This document shows positions 45,048-54,251 of a stretch of 64,000 nt of DNA, piece by piece (the first letter of the stretch is position 1; each line of letters starts with the position of its first letter). The notes beneath the pieces were generated by a model that was given only the letters and a program-made list of their open reading frames with translations, made no database searches and was not told where the DNA came from. The translations under genes were made by a program, and so were the position numbers. The DNA comes from Caulobacter mirabilis. GTDB taxonomy: Bacteria; Pseudomonadota; Alphaproteobacteria; Caulobacterales; Caulobacteraceae. The stretch spans positions 2,852,001-2,916,000 of the forward strand of contig NZ_CP024201.1 in the NCBI RefSeq assembly GCF_002749615.1. Reading direction: 5' to 3'.

Positions 45048-47597
45048 CTAGTAACGTCCTTCTTGGGGTTTCAAATAGTTTGACGGCTTCATGATCTGGT
45101 TCAGCCCATCAACCGCAGATTTCACCGCATCGCCGGTGGGTGTTTGAGCCCCCTGCACATGAAATGGAATGTACACTGAAATCTCCATGCCCGCGGTAGC
45201 GCTCGCCGGCATGGGGACCATATTGGCCTCCCCCGAAACAGCGATTGAGCCAGGCTGCGCCGTTACACCCACAGGCCCAGCCGACCCGGCAAGAGTAGGG
45301 CTTATTCCACTCTTGGGCTCGCTGGTTGACAGTTGCGCTTCCACCGACCCGCCAGCAGCGAGATCCGCCCCCGCCAAGAAGGACCCGGTGATCTTTGCGC
45401 CGCCCTGTGTGACTTTGCCGGTGCTCATATCCGTTGTGGTGTATCCGCCGACGCTCGCGGCGGCCCCTGCCCCCGGCACCGCAGCAACACGCGCCTGGGC
45501 GCTCGTCGTCAGGTATGTTTTCGCGGGTGGCGATGGCTTCGATGGAAGGCCGTTCGCCTCCTTGCCATCCGTCAATTCACGCTTGATGCGAGCATTGAAC
45601 GCCGCATCCGCCATAGCGCCCTGCCGCCCGGAAGGATCGTTCTTGTTCATCGGATCCCCGCCGACGTAGGCGTAGAGGTTCAGGTCGTCCTTGTAGCCGA
45701 TCGGGTCGGTCTGCAGGAAGCGGCCGGCGATCGGGTCGTAGACCCGGGCCTTGTAGTGATAGAGCTTGGCCTCCGGCAGCATGATCTGGCCGGTGTAGCG
45801 GAACCGACTTCCGCTCCAGTTGTCGCCGCCCGGCTCGCCCCAGGGGCCGTAGGTGTAGACCTCCTCCACTGCTCCGTCGCCGCGCGTCCAGCCCATGATC
45901 GAGCCCTGCCGGTCCTGGTGCAGCCAGCGCCAGATATGGGTCGCCCCGCTCTCCGCCCAGACCAGCGGCTCATCCGTACCCGGGCCGTGGATGTAGCGCC
46001 GCAGCGGCGTCATGCTGCCGGCCGGATACTCCGCCACCAGCCTAGGTCCGTCGTACAGATAGACCATCCAGGCTCCGCCCGAGCCGGTGGACGACAGCCG
46101 TCCCTGCGGGTCGTAGCCCAGGCTCAGGCCCGGCCCGCCGCCGATCACAGAGGTCAGCCGGTTCTCCACGTCGTAGGTGAAGGTCCGCGTCCCGTCGTTG
46201 GTCAGGTTGCCTCGAGCGTCATAGCCGCCGCCCACCGCCGCGATCGAGGCGTCCCGGTTCAGGCCGTCGTAGACGCTGTTCGTCGTCCCCGCGCTCGACG
46301 CCGCCCACCTGTAGGCGGCGTTGGTCTCGCTGCGCAACGTGAGCTGGCTGGCCGGATTGTAGGCGAACCCCCACAGCTGGTCGTGCGCCGTTCCGGCCAG
46401 ATTGAACTGCAGGGCGCTCATCCGCCCCGCCCCGTCGTAGGCCCAGCCCTTCGTCGCTCCGCCACCCGCCAGACCAGCCCGACGGCCCAGGGCGTCATAG
46501 GCCAGCTCGATCACCGTCGAGGCGCCGTTCTGTCCTATCGCGCGCGTCCGGTTGGCGTTGTCGTAGTCGTACGTGGCGTAGAAACCATCCGGCCAGGTCA
46601 CGCGGGTGCGGTTGCCAGCCTTGTCGTACTGGTAGGTCATCGCCCGGCCGAACGTCGCTTCCGACGTCATCCGGCCAACCTTGTCGTACTCGGCCAAGAT
46701 CCCCTGCCCGGCCCAGCCGCCAAACACCGCGCTCAGAATCTGGCCGCGCCGGTCATAGGTCGTGTAAACGTCGTTGTCCGTTCCGGGCGGAACATCCTTC
46801 AGTATCTCCCGGTTCAGCGCGTCGTAAGCGTAGGCGAGAATCTGACCGTCGCGCTTGCGCATGCTGATACGGTTGCCCGACGCGTCGTAGCCGTAGGCCT
46901 CGTGGTCAGTCGCGCTGGAAGCACTCTGCCCAGCGGCCGTCACCGGGAAGTACAGCGCGGACAGCCGGTCGAAGCCGTCATAGGTCATCGTCGAGCGGTT
47001 GCTCCGCGCGTCGGTCACCGTCGCCTGCTTCCCGTTCGGCGTGTAGGTGTAGGTCGCGTAGGCCTGAGGGGTCGGCGTACCGAAGGCCCGGATCGTGGAG
47101 AGCTTCTGCCCGGCGTGGTCAAACTCTTCCTTGACGATCCGGTCATTGCCGTCGGCCCCCACCGGTCCCAGCACACAGGCGTCCGCAGGCAGGCTCGCAT
47201 AGGCCGCGGGATTCATCCGCACCGCCGTGCAGATCAGCTGCCCGGCGCCGTCGTAGCGCATCTGGGTGACCCCGGCGGGCGTGACCACCTTCACCTTCCG
47301 GCCGACCGCATCGTTGGTGATGCTCACGGTCTGCAGCGGGGTGAAGTCCGCCCCGTTGGTCGCGGTCGTCGTTCCCGTCTCGACCCGGATGACCCGTCCT
47401 TCGGCGTCATAGGTCGTGCGTTCCGCCGTCCGCGGCAGCGGTCCGGCGCCATCCGGATCCGGTCCGATCTTCAGGACCGGGCGACGCATCGCGTCCCACT
47501 GGGTGTAGCTGGTGAAATCGGACGGGGACTGGGCCTGCGCCGGCGTGAAGACGCCGCCCGCCAGGGCGCCGCAGAAGAGAATCGCTATGTTTCGCAT
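45048..47597 (-). CDS. Exported RHS-core protein with unique C-terminal tail (cassette 1)
   Basis: 849 residues. A signal peptide ([23 protein letters not shown]) is followed by YD/RHS repeats nearly parallel to the cassette 2 protein. The core ends at about residue 658 ([13 protein letters not shown]), within one residue of the paralogue. The last 191 residues are different: Ser/Ala/Gly-rich, no Cys and only one His, with strand-like segments such as [21 protein letters not shown]. No nuclease, deaminase or ADP-ribosyltransferase motif is visible. The ATG at 47597 has GGGGTGA upstream and is preferred to a GTG overlapping the previous gene. Confidence 0.88.
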   Translation of the reverse strand: MRNIAILFCGALAGGVFTPAQAQSPSDFTSYTQWDAMRRPVLKIGPDPDGAGPLPRTAERTTYDAEGRVIRVETGTTTATNGADFTPLQTVSITNDAVGRKVKVVTPAGVTQMRYDGAGQLICTAVRMNPAAYASLPADACVLGPVGADGNDRIVKEEFDHAGQKLSTIRAFGTPTPQAYATYTYTPNGKQATVTDARSNRSTMTYDGFDRLSALYFPVTAAGQSASSATDHEAYGYDASGNRISMRKRDGQILAYAYDALNREILKDVPPGTDNDVYTTYDRRGQILSAVFGGWAGQGILAEYDKVGRMTSEATFGRAMTYQYDKAGNRTRVTWPDGFYATYDYDNANRTRAIGQNGASTVIELAYDALGRRAGLAGGGATKGWAYDGAGRMSALQFNLAGTAHDQLWGFAYNPASQLTLRSETNAAYRWAASSAGTTNSVYDGLNRDASIAAVGGGYDARGNLTNDGTRTFTYDVENRLTSVIGGGPGLSLGYDPQGRLSSTGSGGAWMVYLYDGPRLVAEYPAGSMTPLRRYIHGPGTDEPLVWAESGATHIWRWLHQDRQGSIMGWTRGDGAVEEVYTYGPWGEPGGDNWSGSRFRYTGQIMLPEAKLYHYKARVYDPIAGRFLQTDPIGYKDDLNLYAYVGGDPMNKNDPSGRQGAMADAAFNARIKRELTDGKEANGLPSKPSPPAKTYLTTSAQARVAAVPGAGAAASVGGYTTTDMSTGKVTQGGAKITGSFLAGADLAAGGSVEAQLSTSEPKSGISPTLAGSAGPVGVTAQPGSIAVSGEANMVPMPASATAGMEISVYIPFHVQGAQTPTGDAVKSAVDGLNQIMKPSNYLKPQEGRY
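45624..47560 (-). repeat. RHS-core duplicate, copy 1 (partner about 37911-39850)
   Basis: Counterpart of the cassette 2 core repeat, in direct orientation about 7.7 kb away. Similarity runs from just after the signal peptide to the conserved DPxG motif and stops abruptly at the start of the variable tail. Confidence 0.8.
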
Positions 47598-47611
47598 GAT
47601 GCTCACCCCGC

Positions 47612-50600
47612 CTACGGACACGACGCCGCGCGCGGATCGGTTTGGCTGACCACATTGCCCAGGGCGTCGTAGGCCATGCAGGTGCGGATGCTCAGACCGG
47701 CCGGATCGGCCACCGACTGCAGCAGGTTGCCGCGCGCGTCATAGCTGAAGGTGGTTTCGAGCCCGAGAGGATCGATCGTCCGCGAAAGCAGGCCGTACAC
47801 GCTGTACTCGAACGTCCAGGACGGCCGCCCCCCGACCACTTCGGGTTGCAGCACCTGCTGGACTTCGCCCGCGCCAAGACCGGAAGGCACATAGGACAGA
47901 TCGGTCTGGTATCCCCGCGCGTCCTTGATCCAGGCCAGCTTGTTCCAGGTCGTCTCCCACCCCGCCGTCACGACGATGTCGGCCGCCGGTTGGGTCGGCT
48001 TGGCGATCTTGCGCAGCTCTATGACGTTGTCGCGCAGATCGTACTTGAACTGATCCCGATCGCCTTCCGGATAGGTGCGCTGCAGGACACGCGAACGGGC
48101 GTCGAGCAAGCTGGTCGTCACCCGGCCGAGTCCGTCGATGTGGCGGCTCTGGGCAGCCACTGTCGCACCCGCGATGGAGACCCCGCCGACCGGCGGAGTC
48201 TCCACCGCGTAGGTCGCGCCGGTAGGGTCCATGCGCTCGCCGCGATACCCCCCGGCGATGAAGAAGCGGTGCGGGCCGTACTGCGGCGCAGCCTCCAGCG
48301 CGTTGCCGTCTCGCGCTTCGCTCACGCTCCAGGTTTCATCATAGGCGTACTCGAGGCTCGGCCGCGTGGCGCTGTTCGGCGAGAACACCTTCCACAAAGG
48401 CCAGGAGCCGAACGGCCGGAAGGCGGCGGGGCTATCGATCGGCCGCAGGAATTCCAGGCGGGTGTTCCCGCCGGCGGCGTCGGGCAGGTTCAATACGCCG
48501 GCGCCGTTGGCGCCGCCGAGTTCAATCTGGAGCGCGGGGATCGCCAGCTCAAGTCCCAGACTGTTGCGGACCTTGGTGGGAGCCAGGGAATCATGAAGTT
48601 GAGGCGTGCGGTAATCGAGCGTCACTGTCACGCCGCGAGGATAGCGCCATTCCTTCAGCCTGAACCCCGTCGCGGCCCAGCTCTCCGGCGTCTGCTGCGG
48701 CTCCATGGGAACTTTCCACAGCTCGAACTGCCGCTCGTCGCCGGCGGCCCCTTTCAGCGTGAAGGACAGGCCGTCGAGGTTCCAGCTGCGGGTGGTCAGC
48801 TCCTTCTGGTTCATCCCGCCGAGGATGTAGGCCGGGTAGTACTGTCCGCGCACCGGCCTGCGCTGCCCGGTCACGATCAGCCGGTCGGCGCCGCCTGCCG
48901 AGGGCACGAACTCGCCGTCCGCCAGCTTCACGAACTGCTTTGACGCGTTTCCCTGGGCGACCGTCGCGACGTTGGCGAGAAACTGGCGGGTCCACCAGTC
49001 GCTCACCAGGGCGCCGATCACTTCGCGATCGACGCTCGGCGCGGCGCGGTAGACGTCCTGCATGGCCAGGAAGGCGGCGATCGTCGGGCTCGCCGCCTCG
49101 ATCCGGCTGGCGCCCATCGTCTCATTCCCGGAGTTGGAGAACTGGAGCGCCCCGTTCCAGTTGCTGACGAAGCCAATGCCGCCGGTGATGGCCGGAACAG
49201 AGCTCGAGGCCGACCCGCGGCCGTCGCCCACCATCTCGACGCGGCGCTCGAGCTTGTAGGGCGCCTCGCCGGAACCGACCGAGGCCAGCACCGGGCTGGT
49301 ATAGCCGACGCTCCCGTTCGACAGATTGACGCCGAGCGCGCCCGACCGATCGACGAAGCGGTCCTTGAGCAGGTCGCCGGCCTTCGAGGGGTCCAGGGTG
49401 TTCAGGGTCGAACCGCCGCCGCCCTTCGACGAGCCGCTGTAGCGCGTGAGGATGTTGGCGATCTCGATCGGGTCGTCGACTGAGGCGCCGTACTTGTTGG
49501 CCACGAAGGCGCCGCCGATCTGCAGGCTGGGCATGCGCCGGTAGACCGTGATCATCCCGCCGCCGACCACGCCGTCGACGACCTCGGTCCCGTGGCGATA
49601 GCCCGGTCCGAGGCCGGCCTCGGCCGAGGCGGTCACGTCGAAGCCCAGCGTCGTGTACTCCGCGATCTTCCGCGCCAGCGGTTGCTTGAAGTAGCCGATC
49701 CAGCCCCCATTGATCGGCTCCTGTCCCTGGAAGGATCCGTGAACGCCGGAGGCGAGGTTCTCGAACACCAGCTTGCCTTCGATGGCGGCCGCGTCGGTGG
49801 TCGTGAAGCCGTAGACCCGGCGCGACGTCAGATCAGGACTTTCGCAGCGCCCCGGCGCCGGGCACTCGGGCGCGTTGCCCCAGGCCAACCGCCGCGCCGT
49901 CGACGGCGCGTCCGGCGTATCGGTAAGCTGCTCCACGACACTGCCTTCGAGGGCGGCGGCCGTGCTCGCGACGGCGTGAATGACGGCCCGGCGCGTCACC
50001 GCGTCGGAGGCGTTGTGGGTCAGCGCGAAGGCGGTCTCGACGTCAACGATGGAGACCTCATCGACCAGCGAGAAACCGAAGTCGCCGTACCCCTCGCTAT
50101 CCATCACCGTGAAACCGGTTTTGGTCGCATCGACGCTGATCACCCCCAGCGAATGGTAGTGGGTGAACTGGCTGTTCGAGAGCCTCGCTTGGATGTCGGC
50201 CGCCTTCGAGAACTGCGCCAGCCAGGTGGCGCCGACCCGCGCGCGCAGCATGTCGCCCGACGGCGACGGCGCCGGCGCCGTGGACGTGTCCGCCGTTGGG
50301 GCGATCGTCGACTTGGTCGCGACCGAGAGCTCGTCATAGCCCTTCTCGCGGTCCCATTTTCCGGTCAGGTTCGGGGAGGTCTGCCCCCAGCCATGGACGA
50401 TGGAGAACGGCTGGATGAAGTCGGCGTTCTTCAGAACCGTGGCGTCGGCGAAGGTTCCCCCTGCGCCGGCGAACGGATGGTCGGCGGTCAGTCGCACCTT
50501 CATCCAGAGGTTCCCCGGATCCCGATGCGCCGGACCGCTGGCCAGGACGTAGTCGTCCAGCTTCAGCTCCGGATAGTAGAAGTAGGGGTCGTAGGGCTGC

Positions 50601-51826
50601 CCGGCCGGCGGCCGCTGCTGCCACTCGGCGCGGGCGTAGACCTGCAGCTTGCGGCCATAGATTTCGTCCGCGAAGAAACGTGTGTTGAAAAGCGTCTGCC
50701 GGGGGCCGTTGAGCAAGGGCAGATTGTCGGCGAACACGTCCAGCCTGGTCCGGAACTGGTCGGGCACCTCGTTCCAGGTCGCCGTGAGGGCGTAGTGGCC
50801 AGGCGTCGCCTGCCGCCATCCGCCGGCGGGACGCGCCGCCGCGACCATGACCTGGCCGCCGATGATGTCGTCCAGCCCCTTGCCCTGCATCGCCGGAGCC
50901 TTGAGTTGGGTCAGCAGGTTGGCGGCGTACTGGTTCAGCAGCCCGTTCACGCCCTGCCCGTTGAACTGACGGCCGTAGGGAACGCCGCCGTCGACGCCCT
51001 GGTCGGCGCCGCTCCGGGCCGTCGTGGCCGTCGCGCCCGCCGTGACGCCCGTCAACGCCCGGACGTCGACTCCCGGCCGCGCCTCGTACTGCTTGAGCGC
51101 CGGATCGAAGAAGTAATTGGCGCCGTCGACCGTGACCTCCACCCAGACGTGGTTGAAGGAGATCTGGAAGGTTTCGGTGTCGGCGCAGGTCGAGACGTCC
51201 GCCGGGAAACCGCCCGCGGCCATGAAGTCGCAGGCCGCGCGCGCCTTGGAGACGCCGGTGAGGTTGGCGAACTGCGCGCCGGTCAGCGTCACGACGCCGT
51301 ACTTGTATCGCGCCGCATAGCCTGCCTCGCGGGCCAGCTTGACCATCAGCTGGGCTTGGTCGAAGGCGGTGCCGGTCTTGTCGATGATCGCCCCGACCGC
51401 GCCCTTCTGCAGGCCGAACTGGAACTCGGTGTCGACGGCGTTGCGGACGTATTCGTAGATGAGGTCGATGTCGGCGACCCGGCCGTTCGGCGCGTTGAGG
51501 TCGGCCCGGGTGAGCGCGCGCGCCAGCGCCTTGATCTCCGCAGGCGGAGCGGCGCCCGTGCAGGCTTTCGCGTTCGTCGGGAAGTCGCGGCACAACCCGT
51601 TGGTCGCGGTCGTCGCCGAGCCGTAATAGCCGGCGGCCTGAGCCAGGGACACCTGCGAGCCCTTCAGGATCTTGACCGATGCGACCGGCGGCAGCGCCTC
51701 CTGGGCCGCGGCGGCGCCGGGAATCAGCGTCGCCAGGAACGTCGCCGCGACGGCGCCGAACGCCTGGGCGAAGGCGCTGTCCGAAACCGGCGGCCTGTGA
51801 TGCGAAGGGGCGAGCGGGAGAGCCAT
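47612..51826 (-). CDS. Exported transglutaminase-like/YD-repeat protein, N-terminal half of split RHS (cassette 1)
   Basis: 1404 residues. A long N-region with a hydrophobic stretch ends at GAAAAQ (about 41). The transglutaminase-like fold at about 110-250 contains [34 protein letters not shown] and [10 protein letters not shown] with FFDP. As in the paralogue, the catalytic Cys position is not Cys while His and Asp are kept. A large beta-rich middle and C-terminal YD repeats follow ([28 protein letters not shown]), and the protein ends mid-array. The stop is 14 bases from the preferred start of the RHS-core gene, so the two are co-translated. Confidence 0.85.
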   Translation of the reverse strand: MALPLAPSHHRPPVSDSAFAQAFGAVAATFLATLIPGAAAAQEALPPVASVKILKGSQVSLAQAAGYYGSATTATNGLCRDFPTNAKACTGAAPPAEIKALARALTRADLNAPNGRVADIDLIYEYVRNAVDTEFQFGLQKGAVGAIIDKTGTAFDQAQLMVKLAREAGYAARYKYGVVTLTGAQFANLTGVSKARAACDFMAAGGFPADVSTCADTETFQISFNHVWVEVTVDGANYFFDPALKQYEARPGVDVRALTGVTAGATATTARSGADQGVDGGVPYGRQFNGQGVNGLLNQYAANLLTQLKAPAMQGKGLDDIIGGQVMVAAARPAGGWRQATPGHYALTATWNEVPDQFRTRLDVFADNLPLLNGPRQTLFNTRFFADEIYGRKLQVYARAEWQQRPPAGQPYDPYFYYPELKLDDYVLASGPAHRDPGNLWMKVRLTADHPFAGAGGTFADATVLKNADFIQPFSIVHGWGQTSPNLTGKWDREKGYDELSVATKSTIAPTADTSTAPAPSPSGDMLRARVGATWLAQFSKAADIQARLSNSQFTHYHSLGVISVDATKTGFTVMDSEGYGDFGFSLVDEVSIVDVETAFALTHNASDAVTRRAVIHAVASTAAALEGSVVEQLTDTPDAPSTARRLAWGNAPECPAPGRCESPDLTSRRVYGFTTTDAAAIEGKLVFENLASGVHGSFQGQEPINGGWIGYFKQPLARKIAEYTTLGFDVTASAEAGLGPGYRHGTEVVDGVVGGGMITVYRRMPSLQIGGAFVANKYGASVDDPIEIANILTRYSGSSKGGGGSTLNTLDPSKAGDLLKDRFVDRSGALGVNLSNGSVGYTSPVLASVGSGEAPYKLERRVEMVGDGRGSASSSVPAITGGIGFVSNWNGALQFSNSGNETMGASRIEAASPTIAAFLAMQDVYRAAPSVDREVIGALVSDWWTRQFLANVATVAQGNASKQFVKLADGEFVPSAGGADRLIVTGQRRPVRGQYYPAYILGGMNQKELTTRSWNLDGLSFTLKGAAGDERQFELWKVPMEPQQTPESWAATGFRLKEWRYPRGVTVTLDYRTPQLHDSLAPTKVRNSLGLELAIPALQIELGGANGAGVLNLPDAAGGNTRLEFLRPIDSPAAFRPFGSWPLWKVFSPNSATRPSLEYAYDETWSVSEARDGNALEAAPQYGPHRFFIAGGYRGERMDPTGATYAVETPPVGGVSIAGATVAAQSRHIDGLGRVTTSLLDARSRVLQRTYPEGDRDQFKYDLRDNVIELRKIAKPTQPAADIVVTAGWETTWNKLAWIKDARGYQTDLSYVPSGLGAGEVQQVLQPEVVGGRPSWTFEYSVYGLLSRTIDPLGLETTFSYDARGNLLQSVADPAGLSIRTCMAYDALGNVVSQTDPRAASCP

Positions 51827-51876
51827 GTGAGCTTTCTCGGGTCGAATTGGATGAATGAAGGAGCGAGCCGACGTGC

Positions 51877-51910
51877 GGCGGATAGCGAGTGCTGGCGCTC
51901 GCTATCCGCC
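51877..51910 (-). terminator. Perfect 13-bp hairpin over the end of the 318-aa gene
   Basis: GGCGGATAGCGAG at 51877-51889 and CTCGCTATCCGCC at 51898-51910 form a perfect 13-base stem with an eight-base loop that includes the stop codon of the upstream gene. No T-run follows. It could attenuate read-through into the 1404-aa gene or protect the 3' end of a short transcript, making the small exported protein more abundant than the giant ones. Confidence 0.5.
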
Positions 51911-52858
51911 GGTTTCCGGACAATCCGGGCACGGATACCCGGGCGACTCGCTGTTCGTGCCGTAGACCCAGAAGGTGTCGATCAAGGTCTGGGTCGTCCG
52001 GTTGTAGATCAGCTGACGGGCGCTCCGTTCCGAGGTCCCGTTCGTCAGCGTCGTGTCGAAGACGATCGCCTTGAACTTCAGCGTGTCGCCGTTGCTCACG
52101 GACACGACGCCGACGGCGTGGCCGCCGGACTGAGCGGCGTCGGGGATGCTCAGGCTGTTGGTGACCAGAGAGCCGTTCTTGTAGACTTGAACGTTCAGGC
52201 CGGAGTTTCCGGCGCTGATGCTGTCCTGGGCGAACCCGATCGTGATGGAGACGCCCGGCGACAGGCCGGAGATGGTCAGGGTCTGACTGTCGACCCAGTT
52301 GGGCGTGCTCGACGTCCCGCCATGTCCGTTCCAGGCCGGCCACAGGTCCGACCAGTCCAGCGCGTCGGGCGTCTCGTCCAGGCTGTTCACGGTCACGAAG
52401 ACCGTCGCCGTCGCGGTGAGCGCTCCGTCGCTGACGGTGTAGGTGAAGCTGTCGGCCCCGCCGAAGCCGGCGTTCGGCGTGTAGGTCAGCCCGGTCCCGC
52501 CGCCGGTGATCACGACGGCTCCGTTGGCGCCGTTGGTCGTCGCGATGATGGTCAGGGTCGAGCCGTCCGGATCGCTGTCGTTGCCGCGCGGGTCGAACGA
52601 CACCGGAGTGTTCTTGTTGGTGCTGACGCTGTCGGCCGCCGCCGTCGGCGGGCGATTCCCGAGCACCGTCACCTGCTGGGTGCGGTTGCCGTTGTCGTCG
52701 TAGCTGTAGGCGACGCTTTGGCCGTTCGCGTAGGTGACGCTGATCAGTCGCCCCAGATCGTCGTACCGGTAGGTCTCGGTATCGAATCGGGCTTGGGCCG
52801 AAGACACCGCAAAACAGCACAACGCAGCGGCCACGGCCGCCTTCCGCCAAACTCGCAC
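51902..52858 (-). CDS. Exported YD-repeat plus cadherin/tandem-95-like protein (opens cassette 1)
   Basis: 318 residues from a GTG at 52858 with GGGGGCG upstream. A signal peptide (about 1-24) is followed by one YD unit (YRYDDLGRLISVTY and YSYDDNGNRTQQV), equal in layout to the 63-aa protein. A tandem-95/cadherin-like beta domain lies at about 68-155 (NRPPTAAADSV...GNDSDPDGSTLT...FTYTVSDG). The rest is a beta-sandwich-like part, about 165-310, and a CPDC-containing tail. It is probably extracellular or cell-surface. It is the first gene after the type II secretion genes, 172 bases from gspF, on the same strand. Confidence 0.82.
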   Translation of the reverse strand: MRVWRKAAVAAALCCFAVSSAQARFDTETYRYDDLGRLISVTYANGQSVAYSYDDNGNRTQQVTVLGNRPPTAAADSVSTNKNTPVSFDPRGNDSDPDGSTLTIIATTNGANGAVVITGGGTGLTYTPNAGFGGADSFTYTVSDGALTATATVFVTVNSLDETPDALDWSDLWPAWNGHGGTSSTPNWVDSQTLTISGLSPGVSITIGFAQDSISAGNSGLNVQVYKNGSLVTNSLSIPDAAQSGGHAVGVVSVSNGDTLKFKAIVFDTTLTNGTSERSARQLIYNRTTQTLIDTFWVYGTNSESPGYPCPDCPETGG

Positions 52859-53030
52859 AACGCCCCCATCGGGCCAACCACTCCGGCCCGCTCACTCCCC
52901 GATGGCGGGACGCTAGCGGATCGCGGCCAACTTGCAAGGCTCGATCAACAACGGGCACGTTGTGGCGGCGCGGTCTCCACCCAAGCGCCATTCGAGCTCG
53001 GAAGAAGCGTTCGCTCGCGTCCGCGCGGGC

Positions 53031-54251
53031 CTAGTTCAACGCCGCGTCGCCCAGGCCGCTGACACCGGTCAGCAGCGCCGCCATCATCAGTCCGATCAGC
53101 CCGCCGAGCACCACGATCAGCAACGGTCCCAGCATGCGGCCGGCGGCCTCGATTCGCTTCATCGCCGCCTCCTCCTCCAGCCGTCCGGCCCGTGCGAGCA
53201 TCGGGCCCAGGGCGCCGGTCTCCTCGCCGATGAAGGCCAGTCCGGCGATCGGCTGAGGAAAGCCCTGGGTGCGGCCCAGGGCGTTCGACAGGGTCTCGCC
53301 CTGCCGAACGGCCTTGGAGATCGGTTCCAGCCGCCGCCGCGCGACGTCCGACCGCACGGCCCGCAGCGAGAGCCGCAAGGCCTCCCCCATCGGCGCGCCC
53401 GCCGAAAGAATGCCGCCGAGCGCGATGGCGAACCCGCCGTAGACCAACGCCCGGCTCGTACGACGCCAGGGGCCGTCGATGAAGGCGCGATCGAGGAGGC
53501 GCGAAAGCAGGCCGGTCCACCCCGCGAAGGCCGCAGCGGCGGCTCCGCCCCCGGCGATCAACAGCAGCCAAAGTCCGTTGCCGCGAAGGAAGGCGCTGGC
53601 GCCGAGCAGCGAACGCATCGCGAAAGAGGGCTCGGCCCCGGGAGCCTCGGCCAGCGGCGCAACAGAGGGCACCACCATCGTCAGGATCACCACGAAAGCG
53701 ACGACCGCGGTGACCGCCACGAAGGTAGGATAGCTCAGGGTCGACACCAGCTGATCGCGCAACGCGATACGCGCCTGGAGCATCTCGGCGCCCCGTTCGA
53801 GGCCGCCGGCGAGATCGCCGGACGCCTCGCCGGCGGCGGCGAGGGCGGCGACGAAAGCGTAGGACGGGCCAAGTCGGCGCTCGAGCACCCGGTCCATCGC
53901 CTCGCCTCCGCTGACGTCGCGGCTGACGCTCTTGACGATCTCCTGCAACGCCCGGCTCGGGTTTCGCGTGGCGACGATGGTCAAGGCCGACCGGATATCC
54001 GCTCCGGCCCGCAGCAGCGCCGCCAGGTCGGAAATCAACCTGGCGACGTCGCGGGGATTGAGCGCGCCGCCGCCGCGACCTCTGCTTTCCGGGCTGTTCG
54101 CGCGGGTCGGCCGCACGGACACCGGCATGAGCCCTTGGCCCTTCAGCGCCGCAAAGGCTCCGGCCTCGTCCCGGGCGACGACAACGCCGCGGCGACGGCG
54201 CCCGCCCTCGTCGAGCGCGACATAGCCAAAGCTAGCTCCCGCCTCAGACAT
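53031..54251 (-). CDS. gspF: Type II secretion system inner-membrane protein GspF
   Basis: 406-aa polytopic platform protein with two T2SSF repeats (about 65-185 and 270-395). Hydrophobic segments lie near 165-190, 212-232 and 370-395. Signatures are FGYVALDEGGRRRRGVVVA at the start and GEASGDLAGGLERGAEML. I start at the ATG at 54251 (MSEAGASF), which overlaps the gspE end by eight bases; a longer reading upstream is noise inside gspE. It is the last gene of the secretion run before the RHS cassettes. Confidence 0.93.
   Translation of the reverse strand: MSEAGASFGYVALDEGGRRRRGVVVARDEAGAFAALKGQGLMPVSVRPTRANSPESRGRGGGALNPRDVARLISDLAALLRAGADIRSALTIVATRNPSRALQEIVKSVSRDVSGGEAMDRVLERRLGPSYAFVAALAAAGEASGDLAGGLERGAEMLQARIALRDQLVSTLSYPTFVAVTAVVAFVVILTMVVPSVAPLAEAPGAEPSFAMRSLLGASAFLRGNGLWLLLIAGGGAAAAAFAGWTGLLSRLLDRAFIDGPWRRTSRALVYGGFAIALGGILSAGAPMGEALRLSLRAVRSDVARRRLEPISKAVRQGETLSNALGRTQGFPQPIAGLAFIGEETGALGPMLARAGRLEEEAAMKRIEAAGRMLGPLLIVVLGGLIGLMMAALLTGVSGLGDAALN

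Noticed and set aside
37398..52858. YD repeats mistaken for a CRISPR or satellite array
   Set aside because: The repeats are protein-level and degenerate with variable spacing; no regularly spaced identical DNA repeats were seen anywhere in the window.
49592..53062. Plus-strand open frame of over 1100 codons antisense to the cassette 1 genes
   Set aside because: It is the mirror of the real minus-strand genes in GC-rich DNA; the translation is Arg/Gly/Val/Asp-rich with no domain, and the minus strand has clear signal peptides and YD motifs.
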